Of a stretch of 64,000 nt of DNA, positions 1 to 8,623 are shown piece after piece (within the stretch, counting starts at the first letter, position 1; every line of letters begins with the position of its first letter). The position numbers and the translations under genes are program-made. Below the pieces are notes generated by a model. That model was not told the DNA's origin. It did not search any database and was given only the letters and a program-made list of their open reading frames with translations. Source of the DNA: Ricordea florida (taxonomy: Eukaryota > Cnidaria > Anthozoa > Corallimorpharia > Ricordeidae); contig OX453282.1 of NCBI GenBank assembly GCA_949710005.1, forward strand, positions 19,702,561 through 19,766,560, in the 5' to 3' direction.

Positions 1-119
1 CAAACAACTCAATATATTTTCATTCCCTGCACAGTTGGCGATATTTGCCTGCGGTTTGATTACTGAACCCGGGAGAAAAATGGGAAGAGAGAGTATGAAA
101 TTTATATAGCGCAAAACGT

Positions 120-700
120 GGATAAATTTTTCCTATTGCGTTGTTTATTTTTATTTTACCTTCCATCGTGTTTTTAAATTTTTTTATATATGAATTGCGT
201 ACAGGTAAGAGGTATCTCATTAATTTTACAACTATATACATATTCTTTATTAAACTGGATGAGTAGATCTAGTCGGCGTCTAAGGTTATCAGTTATAGGA
301 CTAGGGACATATTTTTGCAACAGAATTAGCTCATGGGAATGATTTATGGAAGTGTTATGGAACACACATTAAGTCATAATCAGATTTCATTATAAAATTG
401 AATTTTTGTAGGGCATTGCAAGAAAGTATGTTCCAGTGAATCAGGCTCTTAACACTGAGCGCAAAGATAATCATTTCTGATTTTGAATTTCTTGAGTTCT
501 TTATTGGTTACTATGGAGAATTTTGCAACCAAATTCTCTTTATGTATCGTCTTTCGTCGATTTATAAACTGTGTTAAATGACTGTTCTCAACTAGTAGCG
601 AAGTAAGGATAGAAGCTAGACCAGCTTTTAACAGCGGTAGGCACTGTCGTTCTACACCCCTGAAATAAATTGTACTAATCGTCACATCGCAATTTAGACA
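120..700 (-). pseudogene. L1-like LINE ORF2 C-terminal relic
   Basis: Read on the minus strand this is the C-terminal end of a non-LTR retrotransposon reverse-transcriptase protein. A stretch at about 449-685 ends in a CxxC pair (LCAQC). After an in-frame stop the same frame continues with DSLEHTFLQCP, the usual spacing of the zinc-knuckle region that closes L1-type ORF2 proteins. A further C-terminal piece (RRRLDLLIQFNKEYVYSC) lies in another frame at 174-365. Stops and frame changes show it is dead. The family assignment rests on motif appearance only. Confidence 0.5.
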
Positions 701-1077
701 AGGAGAGTGGACTGTTGTCGGAAAAGTAGAAATCCTCCTGTTCCTTAAGTATGTCTCTTATCATTGCGGCAATTTCTTCAGCTTTTTTCTTCAAGCAACT
801 TGAAATCGCAGCAATAAGTTGAAAAGATTGAAAAAAATCAAGCGAATATTAAATTTAACTTGTAAATCACCATTTACAAGTTAAAGCGTAAACGAGATAA
901 GTTAATAGCGGTATTTAAAGCTACAACTCCCACAGTTCCACGTTTCTGCGCATGCACCCGTAGTTGAAGAATGAAAGTAAAGAAGGAAGGGTGATAGAAA
1001 TGACTGCTCTTACAGTCACGCACTCCTGTAGTCGATGGATTAAAAGAACCAGGGATGCATTGACAATATTACAATTT

Positions 1078-1735
1078 TTTAGCTGGTAACAAGACCATCG
1101 AGATTGAGCCGACTCTCAAAATTTTAGGTGTTACATTGGATCGGGATTTGTCTTTTAGGCCCCACGTTACAATCATGCTAAAAAAAGCGTATGCTGTGAT
1201 AGCTGCGTTACGAAGGATTAAACGTTTAGTTCTTTTAGACGTGATGATCTCCCTGTATAAAGCCTACGTGTTACCACATATTGAATACTGCTGCCCATTG
1301 CTGCTGGGAATATCTAAAACTTTGAAAAACACCAATGAACGTTCTAATCACTTTGCGATTAAGTCACTACTGAATCTGAGTAACTCGGCCAGCTGTGATC
1401 TATGCCTAGTTATGGCTGCTATGGACACGTTAGAGCAAAGACGTATCGTGCAATCGCTCATTTTATTTTTCAAGTGCTTTAGACTCGATGGCCCAAATTA
1501 TATTTCTCAGGTTTTTACACCTAGGTTAACTAATTACAATTTACGAGGTAGAGGCTCAAATGTTGTACAGCCCCCATATAACAGAGTTGTCATGCACAAC
1601 TCCTTTCTGTATTTAATTGCCCACTTGTGAAACCAGTTGCCGGCTTATGTCAAATCCTGGACCACTTTAGCACAATTTCGCGCTTGTCTAAATGGTATGA
1701 AGTTTGCCGGGTGCCAGTGTATGAACTGTATATAA
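1078..1735 (+). pseudogene. CR1/L2/Jockey-like LINE reverse transcriptase, 3' fragment
   Basis: This is the C-terminal part of a LINE reverse transcriptase. The frame opens near 1078 and shows the thumb motif LKILGVTLDRDLSF and the YKAYVLPHIEYCCPL block typical of CR1/L2/Jockey-group elements. One TGA (1628-1630) interrupts it where the family usually has a Trp, in the segment NQLPAYVKSW. The same frame then runs to the natural-looking C-terminus CQCMNCI and a TAA at 1733-1735. The catalytic domain upstream is absent, so the copy is 5'-truncated, as is usual for LINEs. Confidence 0.65.
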
Positions 1736-2034
1736 TTTTATTCTCATTTTTATATTTGCACATATATATTTCTATACTTCTAGTACTACTCATATATTTC
1801 TAATATTAGGATTAGTTGTATTTAAGAATATAGTTTATATTTTAGTTCTAGATTTACCTTAGCATTTCCCTTTATTTTCCTTTTATCTTTATGATATAAA
1901 TGTAATAGTAATGTAATGTAGCTATGCCTTTATTGTAGATAGTCGTGCGTTTTTAACATGAGCCCCTGGCTCGGGAGACTGGGCAACCATTTCCAACGTC
2001 TACGAGTTAAAATAAATATCATCATCATCATTGA
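1736..2034 (+). repeat. LINE 3' UTR with ATC-repeat tail
   Basis: AT-rich sequence following the LINE stop codon ends in AATAAATATC and a short ATC microsatellite (about 2017-2031), a common way for L2/CR1-type elements to end. The tail marks the 3' boundary of the LINE at about 2034. Confidence 0.5.
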
Positions 2035-3731
2035 CGAAGCAATCATTTCGTGCAAGGCTAATGAAAATAATACTGTTCCCTTAGTTCCGCACCCCTTTCG
2101 ACCAAAGATGTGTTGTCGACTTTGACACTTCGCAAGCATTATTTGGAGAGGCATTTAAAAAAATGGAATATTGTTTAGCGTGGTCTGTACAAAGATATTT
2201 GTCTTCACAGTGGTCAAAATGTTGTGGATTCACGAGGCGTCAACTAACTGTCCAATGAAGAGATCGTGTGGTGACAGCGTTGGGTAAAAGTGACGCCCGA
2301 CTTCGCTTTACATTGTTCTTTGTTGATATTTCAAGATGGCGCCAACGTGTTAGTTTAGCAGCATTGACGAATGTGGGTATAAAGGAGAATGTGGAAATGT
2401 CAATAATCAATAAGAGATGAAGTTCATCCACTGGAACTGAATTCTAAGCAATGTGCAATGTTTTATTGGGTGACATTGGCATGCTTTATTGTCGCTTTGC
2501 CATACTTTGGTTTCGGTGTATTCTTGAAAGGAGGCGTCATTCAAGGCTTTTAATTCCCTGACAGTATACATGTATATTGATCGGCCGGAAACCATGCAAA
2601 CGTTTTTAGCCCGGCTTTCTGCAAACGCAGCAACACTTCCAGATAGAAACGTTAATTCATAAAATCGGAATGGATGTCCAAAAATCTTACCAAAAAATTT
2701 TTTGTAAGAATTCTGATTTGCTATTGACGAGGATGGACATAAAATTACATTGTACATGTTTGTTTCACCTCTATTCAACATTATACTTGTAAGCAGAAGA
2801 CGTAATGGAATCTTACAAAGTTGAAATTGTTGTGTAGAATGCAAAGTATAGATTCACACTATGAAACATTCGGGTCATGCCCGGTGTAATATAATTTATT
2901 CAGTTTCTTTGTTAGTTAGGATTAGGTACATTGATAAGAATGTTTTGTGTCCTTTGGTTTACGTTAGTTGTGTGAACCAATTATATTACTCTTGAGATGA
3001 GCCAATTATTCATTGCATTGTTGTTTTGGGTGAAGTTATTTGTTCACAAAATGTATATTTTGTGTGCCCTATTCGCTGGGGCCCTTGGCTTCTTACTTGG
3101 GCTTGCATGTGGTTGGTGAATTTTACAGATTTATTTGGCTTAAAAGTATTCATGCCTTCCTCTTTGCATTGGCTTTGGAGTTGTTAGCAATTTTGACAAA
3201 TTCATTGTATTCGTTAAATTTGCCATATTCGCCGCTTGCAAAGGGGCCCCTGTTCTATTTTGGCAAATTTGGCCCTTTCACCGTGTTTGCCATATTCGTC
3301 AAATTCACCACTGATAATCGCCATCGGCCATCATTTGCAGGGGCCTTAAAATTGTTGGAGATTTTGACGAATTCACCATATTCGCCGTTGCATGCATGCA
3401 AGTGAAGCAATGGAAAAATTGTATTTGATCAGGGCTCCTAAGCATAGCAGAAAAGAAAGGCAAGATGTTCAAAATGCGAACCAGTGAAAAGATTCTGAAA
3501 TTCGATTACCTTGTAAACAAAAGGATTGAATAATACTTTGTCTCGCGGCCCCTCCGTTAGCGATTTCGGCTGGTTATTTGTGAAAGCCTCTATGTTAATA
3601 CTGGATGGAAGCATACTTTTTTCCTTTGTGTGAATCTCTTGAAAACTCCCTGTGTGAACAGTGCTCATGTTAAGCAGTTTTATAATTGCCTGTAAGAATA
3701 GTTTCGTATTGATAACTCCTGTTCTTGAATC
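2035..3731. other. No gene recognised
   Basis: Open frames here are short, AT-rich and resemble no family I know. Around 3160-3400 short phrases built on 'ttgacgaattcaccatattcgccg' type words recur imperfectly, suggesting a decayed local repeat. It forms the left flank of element 1. Confidence 0.4.
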
Positions 3732-3736
3732 TCTGT
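3732..3736. repeat. Target-site duplication of element 1, left copy
   Basis: TCTGT directly abuts the AGAGAG terminus at 3737 and matches TCTGT at 19627-19631. The match can be extended to TCTGTAG if the first element bases are counted, so the true length is 5 to 7 bp. Confidence 0.8.
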
Positions 3737-3915
3737 AGAGAGTGGTAAAACTACGGGACTAGGACAGCAAAATTTCGTGAAAAATTTCGTGAAAAATTTC
3801 GTGAAAAAATCCGTGAAAAATCCGTGAAAAATCCGTGAAAAAAATTTGAGTTTTTAATTACGGTTTAAAGATAAAATTATAATTAATTTAAATAATGGAA
3901 AACGCGAATATCAAC
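3737..3915 (+). repeat. E1 left terminal inverted repeat (179 bp)
   Basis: It matches the reverse complement of 19448-19626 over its whole length. It contains subterminal iterated words (three of about 12 bp with TTTCGTGAAAAA, then three of about 11 bp with TCCGTGAAAAA), then TTTAAAGATAAAATT, and ends seven codons into the first gene. The start codon of the terminal gene therefore lies inside the repeat. Confidence 0.9.
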
Positions 3916-4188
3916 ATACCAAATGAAATTATATTATCCAAAGTAAAAAATAAATATAATTGCGTTCATGGAAAGTATAAATATCGATGTAAAGAGTGTG
4001 GAGGATCTCAAATGTGCATTCATGAGAGATATAAATATCGATGTAAAGAGTGTAAAGGATCTCAAATATGCGAACACGGAAAGGTTAAATATCAGTGTAA
4101 AGAGTGTGGAGGATCACAAATATGCGAACACGGTAAACAAAAAGCTTCTTGTAAGGAATGTAGATTAAAAATTAGAAATGAATTATGA
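3895..4188 (+). CDS. CxH/CxxC zinc-ribbon repeat protein
   Basis: This 97-residue protein is built from four ~18-residue repeats of the form C-x-H-(G/E)-(K/R)-x-K-x3-C-K-E-C-(G/K)-G-S-Q. Each supplies Cys and His ligands for a small zinc-binding module. Similar repeats occur in proteins of protists and large DNA viruses; their function is not established, and nucleic-acid binding is a guess. The first seven residues come from the terminal inverted repeat and are identical to the start of the polymerase N-terminal frame at the opposite end. The E2 counterpart (37133-37534) has four repeats plus an N-terminal helical domain missing here. Confidence 0.7.
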   Translation: MENANINIPNEIILSKVKNKYNCVHGKYKYRCKECGGSQMCIHERYKYRCKECKGSQICEHGKVKYQCKECGGSQICEHGKQKASCKECRLKIRNEL

Positions 4189-4220
4189 TTTAAAGATAAA
4201 AATAAAATATAAAAAAAAAT

Positions 4221-4757
4221 ATGGATATAGATAGAAAGATTGAGTTGAAATATCTTAATGAAAAAAGACTGGGTGTTCATGATTTTATAGAATCAATCAA
4301 GACAGATTTGTTATACAATATCTCAAAAAACCGCGATTTTATTGATGAAGAAAGTAAAATAATTTATTTTGAAATTTGGCATACTGATAATAATAATGAT
4401 AAATGGTTTCTTAGTTTTTTCAATGGTATAAAAAAATTTGATGAAGGTGACATATGTACTGATAAGTTTGCTAGAGATTTATTACATTATGCTAATCATT
4501 ATTATTCTATATGGTTGGATATTGTTGATTTTAATGTTGAAGATTATAAGATAGAACATAGTATTAATGATTTTATTATTATTTCATTTAAGGTTACCTT
4601 ATACATAGATTATTATAAGATATCACATAAACGTAAATTTTACAAAGACTTGTATAAGGATTTAATGGAAGTAGCGTGGGATACAGATAGAGTTTTAGAT
4701 TGGTGTCTTGATTTTGAGGGGTCAAGGGATTTGAAAGAACGTTGGAGGAAAAATTAA
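4221..4757 (+). CDS. E1 accessory protein, 178 aa (paralogue A)
   Basis: I do not recognise the family. The protein is acidic and rich in aromatic and Ile/Asp residues, with no signal peptide or membrane segment. Its C-terminus carries HKRKFYKDLYKDLM followed by AWDTDRVLDWCLDFE, closely mirrored in the next gene, so the two are diverged tandem paralogues. A closing W-x2-x-R-x3-W-C-x-D-x-E pattern reminds me of short C-terminal motifs in nucleocytoplasmic large DNA virus proteins, but this is unverified. It has its own upstream box GATTTAAAGATAAAAAT (from about 4188). Element 2 has no counterpart, so it is a cargo gene. Confidence 0.6.
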   Translation: MDIDRKIELKYLNEKRLGVHDFIESIKTDLLYNISKNRDFIDEESKIIYFEIWHTDNNNDKWFLSFFNGIKKFDEGDICTDKFARDLLHYANHYYSIWLDIVDFNVEDYKIEHSINDFIIISFKVTLYIDYYKISHKRKFYKDLYKDLMEVAWDTDRVLDWCLDFEGSRDLKERWRKN

Positions 4758-4769
4758 GTTATATAAAAA

Positions 4770-5333
4770 ATGAATTATGATTTAAAATATAAAATAAATA
4801 AAATGAATGTTAAGTTGAATAGAAAAATAAAAAAAATAAATATTGGTTTTACTATTGAATATTTTAACACTGAAAGAATTAATAATATGAATTTTTTGAG
4901 ATTAATAAAAAAAGATTGTTTATACACACTATCAAAAGCACTTTCTATTAAATATGAGGATAAAGAACTAGTGGATTTTCAAATTGAGTATACTCAAGAT
5001 AATGGGGTTAAATATTATTTTCCTTTTTCTTTTACCCCAAAATGTGATATGAGTGGTATATTCCCAGCTGATGAATTTTCTAATGATTTTTTAAATGACC
5101 GTGAGGAAGCTACAAAATTTAGAAATGCTTTAATTGATAATAAAAAAATTTTTATTGATTCTTTTTGGGTATGTATACATACAAACACAGATAAAGTATT
5201 ACATAAAAATAAATTCTATAAAAGTTTACACAATGAAATAATAAAAGCAGCATGGCATCCGAGTAGGTATTTAAATTGGTGTGTTGATATAGAGGAGTTA
5301 AAGTTTTTGAAAGAGTTATGGGGTGAAGATTAA
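4770..5333 (+). CDS. E1 accessory protein, 187 aa (paralogue B)
   Basis: Unrecognised protein, paralogous to the gene 12 bp upstream. The two share HK-x-KFYK near residue 150 and a C-terminal AWHPSRYLNWCVDIE block. The N-terminus is Lys/Asn-rich and may start later, at the Met of MNVKLNR or MNFLRL. No membrane segment is evident. The short spacing and shared orientation suggest co-transcription with the upstream paralogue. The pair is absent from element 2, where the penton gene lies directly beside the zinc-ribbon gene. Confidence 0.6.
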   Translation: MNYDLKYKINKMNVKLNRKIKKINIGFTIEYFNTERINNMNFLRLIKKDCLYTLSKALSIKYEDKELVDFQIEYTQDNGVKYYFPFSFTPKCDMSGIFPADEFSNDFLNDREEATKFRNALIDNKKIFIDSFWVCIHTNTDKVLHKNKFYKSLHNEIIKAAWHPSRYLNWCVDIEELKFLKELWGED

Positions 5334-5347
5334 TTAAAACTAATTAT

Positions 5348-5376
5348 GTTATATAACCCAAAAATGGTTACATAAC
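5348..5376. terminator. Paired 10-bp palindromes at a convergent junction
   Basis: GTTATATAAC and GTTACATAAC, separated by 9 bp, lie between the accessory gene ending at 5333 and the penton gene ending at 5385, which converge. The same paired arrangement occurs next to the penton gene of element 2. The position fits a bidirectional terminator or processing site; function is inferred. Confidence 0.45.
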
Positions 5377-5384
5377 AAAAAAAT

Positions 5385-6020
5385 TTACCTAAATCTTAAA
5401 CTAAAAGTTATGGGAGAACCCTTAAGATCAAGTTTTTTCCATTCATTGTCTAATATGCTTAAATCAAAGTGGTTTATAACGCTATCATATTTTCTAACCG
5501 GAATTGTTGGATAATCTTTTGAGGGTATGTTTGCAAGTAGGGTTGATGGTGAGAGTTTCACAAGTTCTCCATATTTTGTTTTATTCATATATGAAGACTT
5601 ATTATCCACTATACTACACATAAGTCTCAGTGGTTCCTTAATTTGTATATTTATAGGGTATAATTTACCAGGATTTATAATTTCAGGCACCCCCAAACCA
5701 ATCGACAACGCTCTAGTAAGTTTAATGTTAAAGTTCTTATTTGAATATAGATAGTCAACAGTATCAGTCTCAATTATTGTTATCTTTTCCCTATCAGTAT
5801 CTTTTAGAAAGATCGATTGAATATCACGCAACGAATATGTGCCGGGTTGTATTATTATGATGGCTTGATTCTTTTCATTGTATAATACCTGTTGATCCTT
5901 GAAATTAATCAATCTTTTGGTTTTTATATTACAATCCAGGAGTTGTATCTCTCGAAGATTTTTAAGTGGGGGATCTAAATATATCCTAGTTTCAGACTCA
6001 TACATGGTAATGCTCAACAT
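5385..6020 (-). CDS. Penton-like minor capsid protein (single jelly roll)
   Basis: This 211-residue protein matches the size and texture of the Polinton/adintovirus minor capsid (penton) protein, which forms the five-fold vertices. It is beta-rich, with IIIIQPGTYSLRDIQSIF near residues 54-71 and the closing signature W-K-K-L-D-L-K-G-x-P-I-T-F-S-L-R-F-R, typical of the last strands of these jelly rolls. Element 2 carries a counterpart of equal length (36461-37096). The start MLSITMYESE is conserved in both; a second Met (residue 6) is possible. It follows the conserved non-coding block at 6074-6269. Confidence 0.75.
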   Translation of the reverse strand: MLSITMYESETRIYLDPPLKNLREIQLLDCNIKTKRLINFKDQQVLYNEKNQAIIIIQPGTYSLRDIQSIFLKDTDREKITIIETDTVDYLYSNKNFNIKLTRALSIGLGVPEIINPGKLYPINIQIKEPLRLMCSIVDNKSSYMNKTKYGELVKLSPSTLLANIPSKDYPTIPVRKYDSVINHFDLSILDNEWKKLDLKGSPITFSLRFR

Positions 6021-6028
6021 TTTGTTTT

Positions 6029-6039
6029 CAGCGAAGCTG
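6029..6039. repeat. GC-rich triloop mini-hairpin
   Basis: CAGC-GAA-GCTG, a 4-bp stem with a three-base loop, lies just upstream of the penton start and directly beside TCTTTAGATC. It belongs to a dispersed set found in both elements. Confidence 0.5.
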
Positions 6040-6073
6040 GTCTTTAGATCTGATTACTCCATATTCATCTTTT

Positions 6074-6269
6074 AAATTTTGCATTGACGTAATCACATTC
6101 CTGAGCGACGTTAGAAACCGACCTTTTAAAAGTAAACATAAAATCTACTTTCAAACTTTAAAACCACTTTACATTTTTCTTGTTGCTATGTCGTAAAAGT
6201 ATGCAATCTATTGTTCTACACGTGAACACTAATTTACAAACAATGATAATCACGTGAAATACTCATGAA
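6074..6269 (-). promoter_or_regulatory. Conserved non-coding block of E1
   Basis: This intergenic block between the tail-anchored protein gene and the penton gene is about 95% identical to E2 36146-36340. The part at 6179-6260 is identical over 82 bp, although neighbouring coding DNA is visibly more diverged. It contains two CACGTG palindromes about 36 bp apart and an ATTACGTCA site resembling ATF/CREB targets. It could be a promoter/enhancer, an RNA, or a packaging or replication signal. Confidence 0.65.
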
Positions 6270-7829
6270 CTACCGAAATAGATACCACGCTAAACAACCA
6301 GCGATAATTATAAATGCTAATATATTCTTTTCATGTTGTGTTGTTTCAATATCGGATGATCTATTTTCCTGCTTCATCGAGTCTGTTTTCGTTGAGGGTT
6401 TTGACTCCTTAGTTTCAGTTTTTCCTCCAAGGAGAATATGAGGTAACTTTAACTTTGAAGATCCTAAGTTATGATTTATTCCAACCTGTTTTGTTTCAGT
6501 GTTTAGGGAATTATTCACACCAAAATTCATATCATTACTCGCTTTCATAAGTTTGTTGTTAAAACCTGTCACGCTTTCAGTATTGATTATCATATTACTC
6601 GGCATCAACCACACACCAGGAGCAACAGCTAAATCAAGCCGTAATTTCGCTTCTTGTACAGCTAATTGATACCTTTGGATAGAACTAGAAATGTCATTCT
6701 CGATCACACTACTTTCAAATAAAGCCAAGAATTCTTGTTGTGTTTCGATTGCGCCACCACCATTACCATAAATCGAGTTTCTAGTGTTAACTTGTGCTCC
6801 CAATATACAATAGACAAAAGCTTCAGCAGATCTATTCAATCTACCAAGCCCAGCTTTAGTGAGCCCATGTCCGCTTGTTGGGATAAACCAAGCATATTTG
6901 AAATCAGCAAAGTCATCGTTACGGATAAATGAAATGAGATTACCCTTTTCTTTCTTACCCCCTTCATCAGCGAATTTTCCACCCTCACCTGGCCATTGAT
7001 CTGCTTCAACATCATAATTCCTTACAACATGTACGTTTTGATATCCCCCTCCTTTTCCATGATATCCCGCGCCATAATCAAGGAATATATCTCCCAATCC
7101 TCCATTTCTTCCTCCTTTCCATCTAAAATCGGAATTATTATCAATTCCAAATTCAGCGCACAATCGTTGATATGCAACTTTACTATATGGATTATTATTT
7201 ATCACAAAAGGTTGCTCATCAGGTAAAGGAAGGCTTAATTCATACAGTATTCGCCTTATTGTGAAATACACATGAAACTTGATAAAGCTACTCACTACTT
7301 TGGGATAATTTAAACTTTCAAAAGGACTAATCCCACAACCAGATGTTGCACACCAAACTGCAAAGTTAAGTTGTTGCGGCCAATAATTCATATCAGGGGC
7401 GTTCAACCATTTTCTACTCTTCTTTCCAAATTTGAAAGTTACAACTTGTGATGTAAATATGTTTCTCATCTTTGCTGTAAATTTCTTCGTATTTGACACG
7501 TATATATCAAGCGAGGTTAGCATTTTTGTTATATCAGTTGAAAAGTCATCAAAATTAACAGCCGGTATTGGATAAGTTCGATTAGTCAATGTTAAACTTT
7601 CAGGAAATGAACTAAATTCTTCGTCATTCAAACCCAAATCTTTCCATAAAAGCCTTTTAATACTAGGTGATATGTCATCAGTCCATGTTTTTCCAGTAGG
7701 ATCATCATTTGTCATTATTGTTGTTCCATCAACTTTCCATTTAATATAACCACCATACGAATCATTAACAAATGTAAATTTATCAAGGTTAGACTTTGGA
7801 TATCTATTTCTAAAATCATTGAGTAACAT
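6270..7829 (-). CDS. Tail-anchored conserved element protein, 519 aa
   Basis: I cannot name this protein but it is among the best conserved between the two elements. It has a globular N-terminal two-thirds with YWPQQLNFAVWCATSGCGIS around residues 145-165, a Gly-rich central stretch near 235-290 (GGRNGGLGDIFLDYG, GEGGKFADEGGKK), and helical VQEAKLRLDLA. After a Ser/Thr/Lys-rich linker it ends in one hydrophobic helix with a short basic tail (ILAFIIIAGCLAWYLFR). There is no signal peptide, so it is a tail-anchored membrane protein. Lying between penton and other membrane genes, it is likely a virion component; a role at a membrane or vertex is inference. Confidence 0.6.
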   Translation of the reverse strand: MLLNDFRNRYPKSNLDKFTFVNDSYGGYIKWKVDGTTIMTNDDPTGKTWTDDISPSIKRLLWKDLGLNDEEFSSFPESLTLTNRTYPIPAVNFDDFSTDITKMLTSLDIYVSNTKKFTAKMRNIFTSQVVTFKFGKKSRKWLNAPDMNYWPQQLNFAVWCATSGCGISPFESLNYPKVVSSFIKFHVYFTIRRILYELSLPLPDEQPFVINNNPYSKVAYQRLCAEFGIDNNSDFRWKGGRNGGLGDIFLDYGAGYHGKGGGYQNVHVVRNYDVEADQWPGEGGKFADEGGKKEKGNLISFIRNDDFADFKYAWFIPTSGHGLTKAGLGRLNRSAEAFVYCILGAQVNTRNSIYGNGGGAIETQQEFLALFESSVIENDISSSIQRYQLAVQEAKLRLDLAVAPGVWLMPSNMIINTESVTGFNNKLMKASNDMNFGVNNSLNTETKQVGINHNLGSSKLKLPHILLGGKTETKESKPSTKTDSMKQENRSSDIETTQHEKNILAFIIIAGCLAWYLFR

Positions 7830-7859
7830 TTTATTCTTTATGTTTACTTCGCTTCGCTC

Positions 7860-7873
7860 AGGTCTTTAGACCT
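7860..7873. repeat. Palindrome AGGTCT-TT-AGACCT
   Basis: Perfect 6-bp stem with a 2-base loop upstream of the 519-aa gene. The TCTTTAGA core is also the complement of the promoter-like TCTAAAGA box, so it may be regulatory. Confidence 0.45.
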
Positions 7874-7960
7874 AGAATAAGATGTAAAGTCTTTAAAACA
7901 GTTCTTTCCGATAACCAGTAAAACAATTAAATCCCACATCTGTTCTCTCATATGAAATTT

Positions 7961-8584
7961 TCAACGATCTCGACTTACCAATTCCTTTAATATTTCCTCT
8001 CGAACCTCTGTTCTTATCTGATTCATATTTAAGTTTTTTTCTGTATCTTTCCTGGTTTTTTGGCGGATTTCTAGTTTTAGTTTTTCAAACTTATCCACCT
8101 CCGATAAAATTAGAGAAAATTCTTGGTCTGATATAGCGTTATCTTTTAGAGCCTTTGAAACCAAGCCGTGAATGGTGTTTACTTTTGCTTTTGCCAAAGA
8201 AACTGTCTGTTCATGTTTACTAACTTTATGAGAAAGCTGTTTAGAAGCCGCACCGAATCCAACCGATATTCCTCCACAAATACCTCCCACAGCTCCTAAT
8301 GGTATGCCAACAACAGCACCAAAACCAGTAAGGGAAGTTCCAAGCCCACTTGCAGATAGAATAACTGAAAAAACCCCACTACAAACACTGATTTTTGTAA
8401 ATATACCTCTTGCTCTATTGTATTTTTTCCTAACATCCTCGTAATGTTTAATTTCTTTCTCAAGATTTTGTAATACTTCACTCGATTTTTGTAGTCTGAA
8501 ATTAACTGCTTGATTGGCATTATTAGGTAGTTGAGGATAAATCGAGGGCTCTGCTTTACCGTAAATTCTATTGTACTCATCCAT
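7961..8584 (-). CDS. Coiled-coil protein with Gly-rich membrane hairpin, 207 aa
   Basis: Unnamed but conserved in both elements. Residues ~30-62 form a charged helix (NLEKEIKHYEDVRKKYN), ~63-120 a Gly/Ser/Val-rich hydrophobic double segment (GVFSVILSASGLGTSLTGFG, PLGAVGGICGGISVG), and ~120-205 another charged helix. The layout is that of a membrane hairpin between two helical arms, as in pore-lining or membrane-remodelling proteins; no function can be assigned. It is preceded by a TCTAAAGAT box at 8607-8618 (minus strand). I infer a virion membrane protein. Confidence 0.6.
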   Translation of the reverse strand: MDEYNRIYGKAEPSIYPQLPNNANQAVNFRLQKSSEVLQNLEKEIKHYEDVRKKYNRARGIFTKISVCSGVFSVILSASGLGTSLTGFGAVVGIPLGAVGGICGGISVGFGAASKQLSHKVSKHEQTVSLAKAKVNTIHGLVSKALKDNAISDQEFSLILSEVDKFEKLKLEIRQKTRKDTEKNLNMNQIRTEVREEILKELVSRDR

Positions 8585-8623
8585 ATTGTATTTTACTGAT
8601 CAACACGATATCTTTAGATCTAC

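Noticed and set aside
3968..4168. Second plus-strand frame inside the zinc-ribbon gene
   Set aside because: It is a shadow created by the repeat periodicity; the Cys/His frame is the conserved one.
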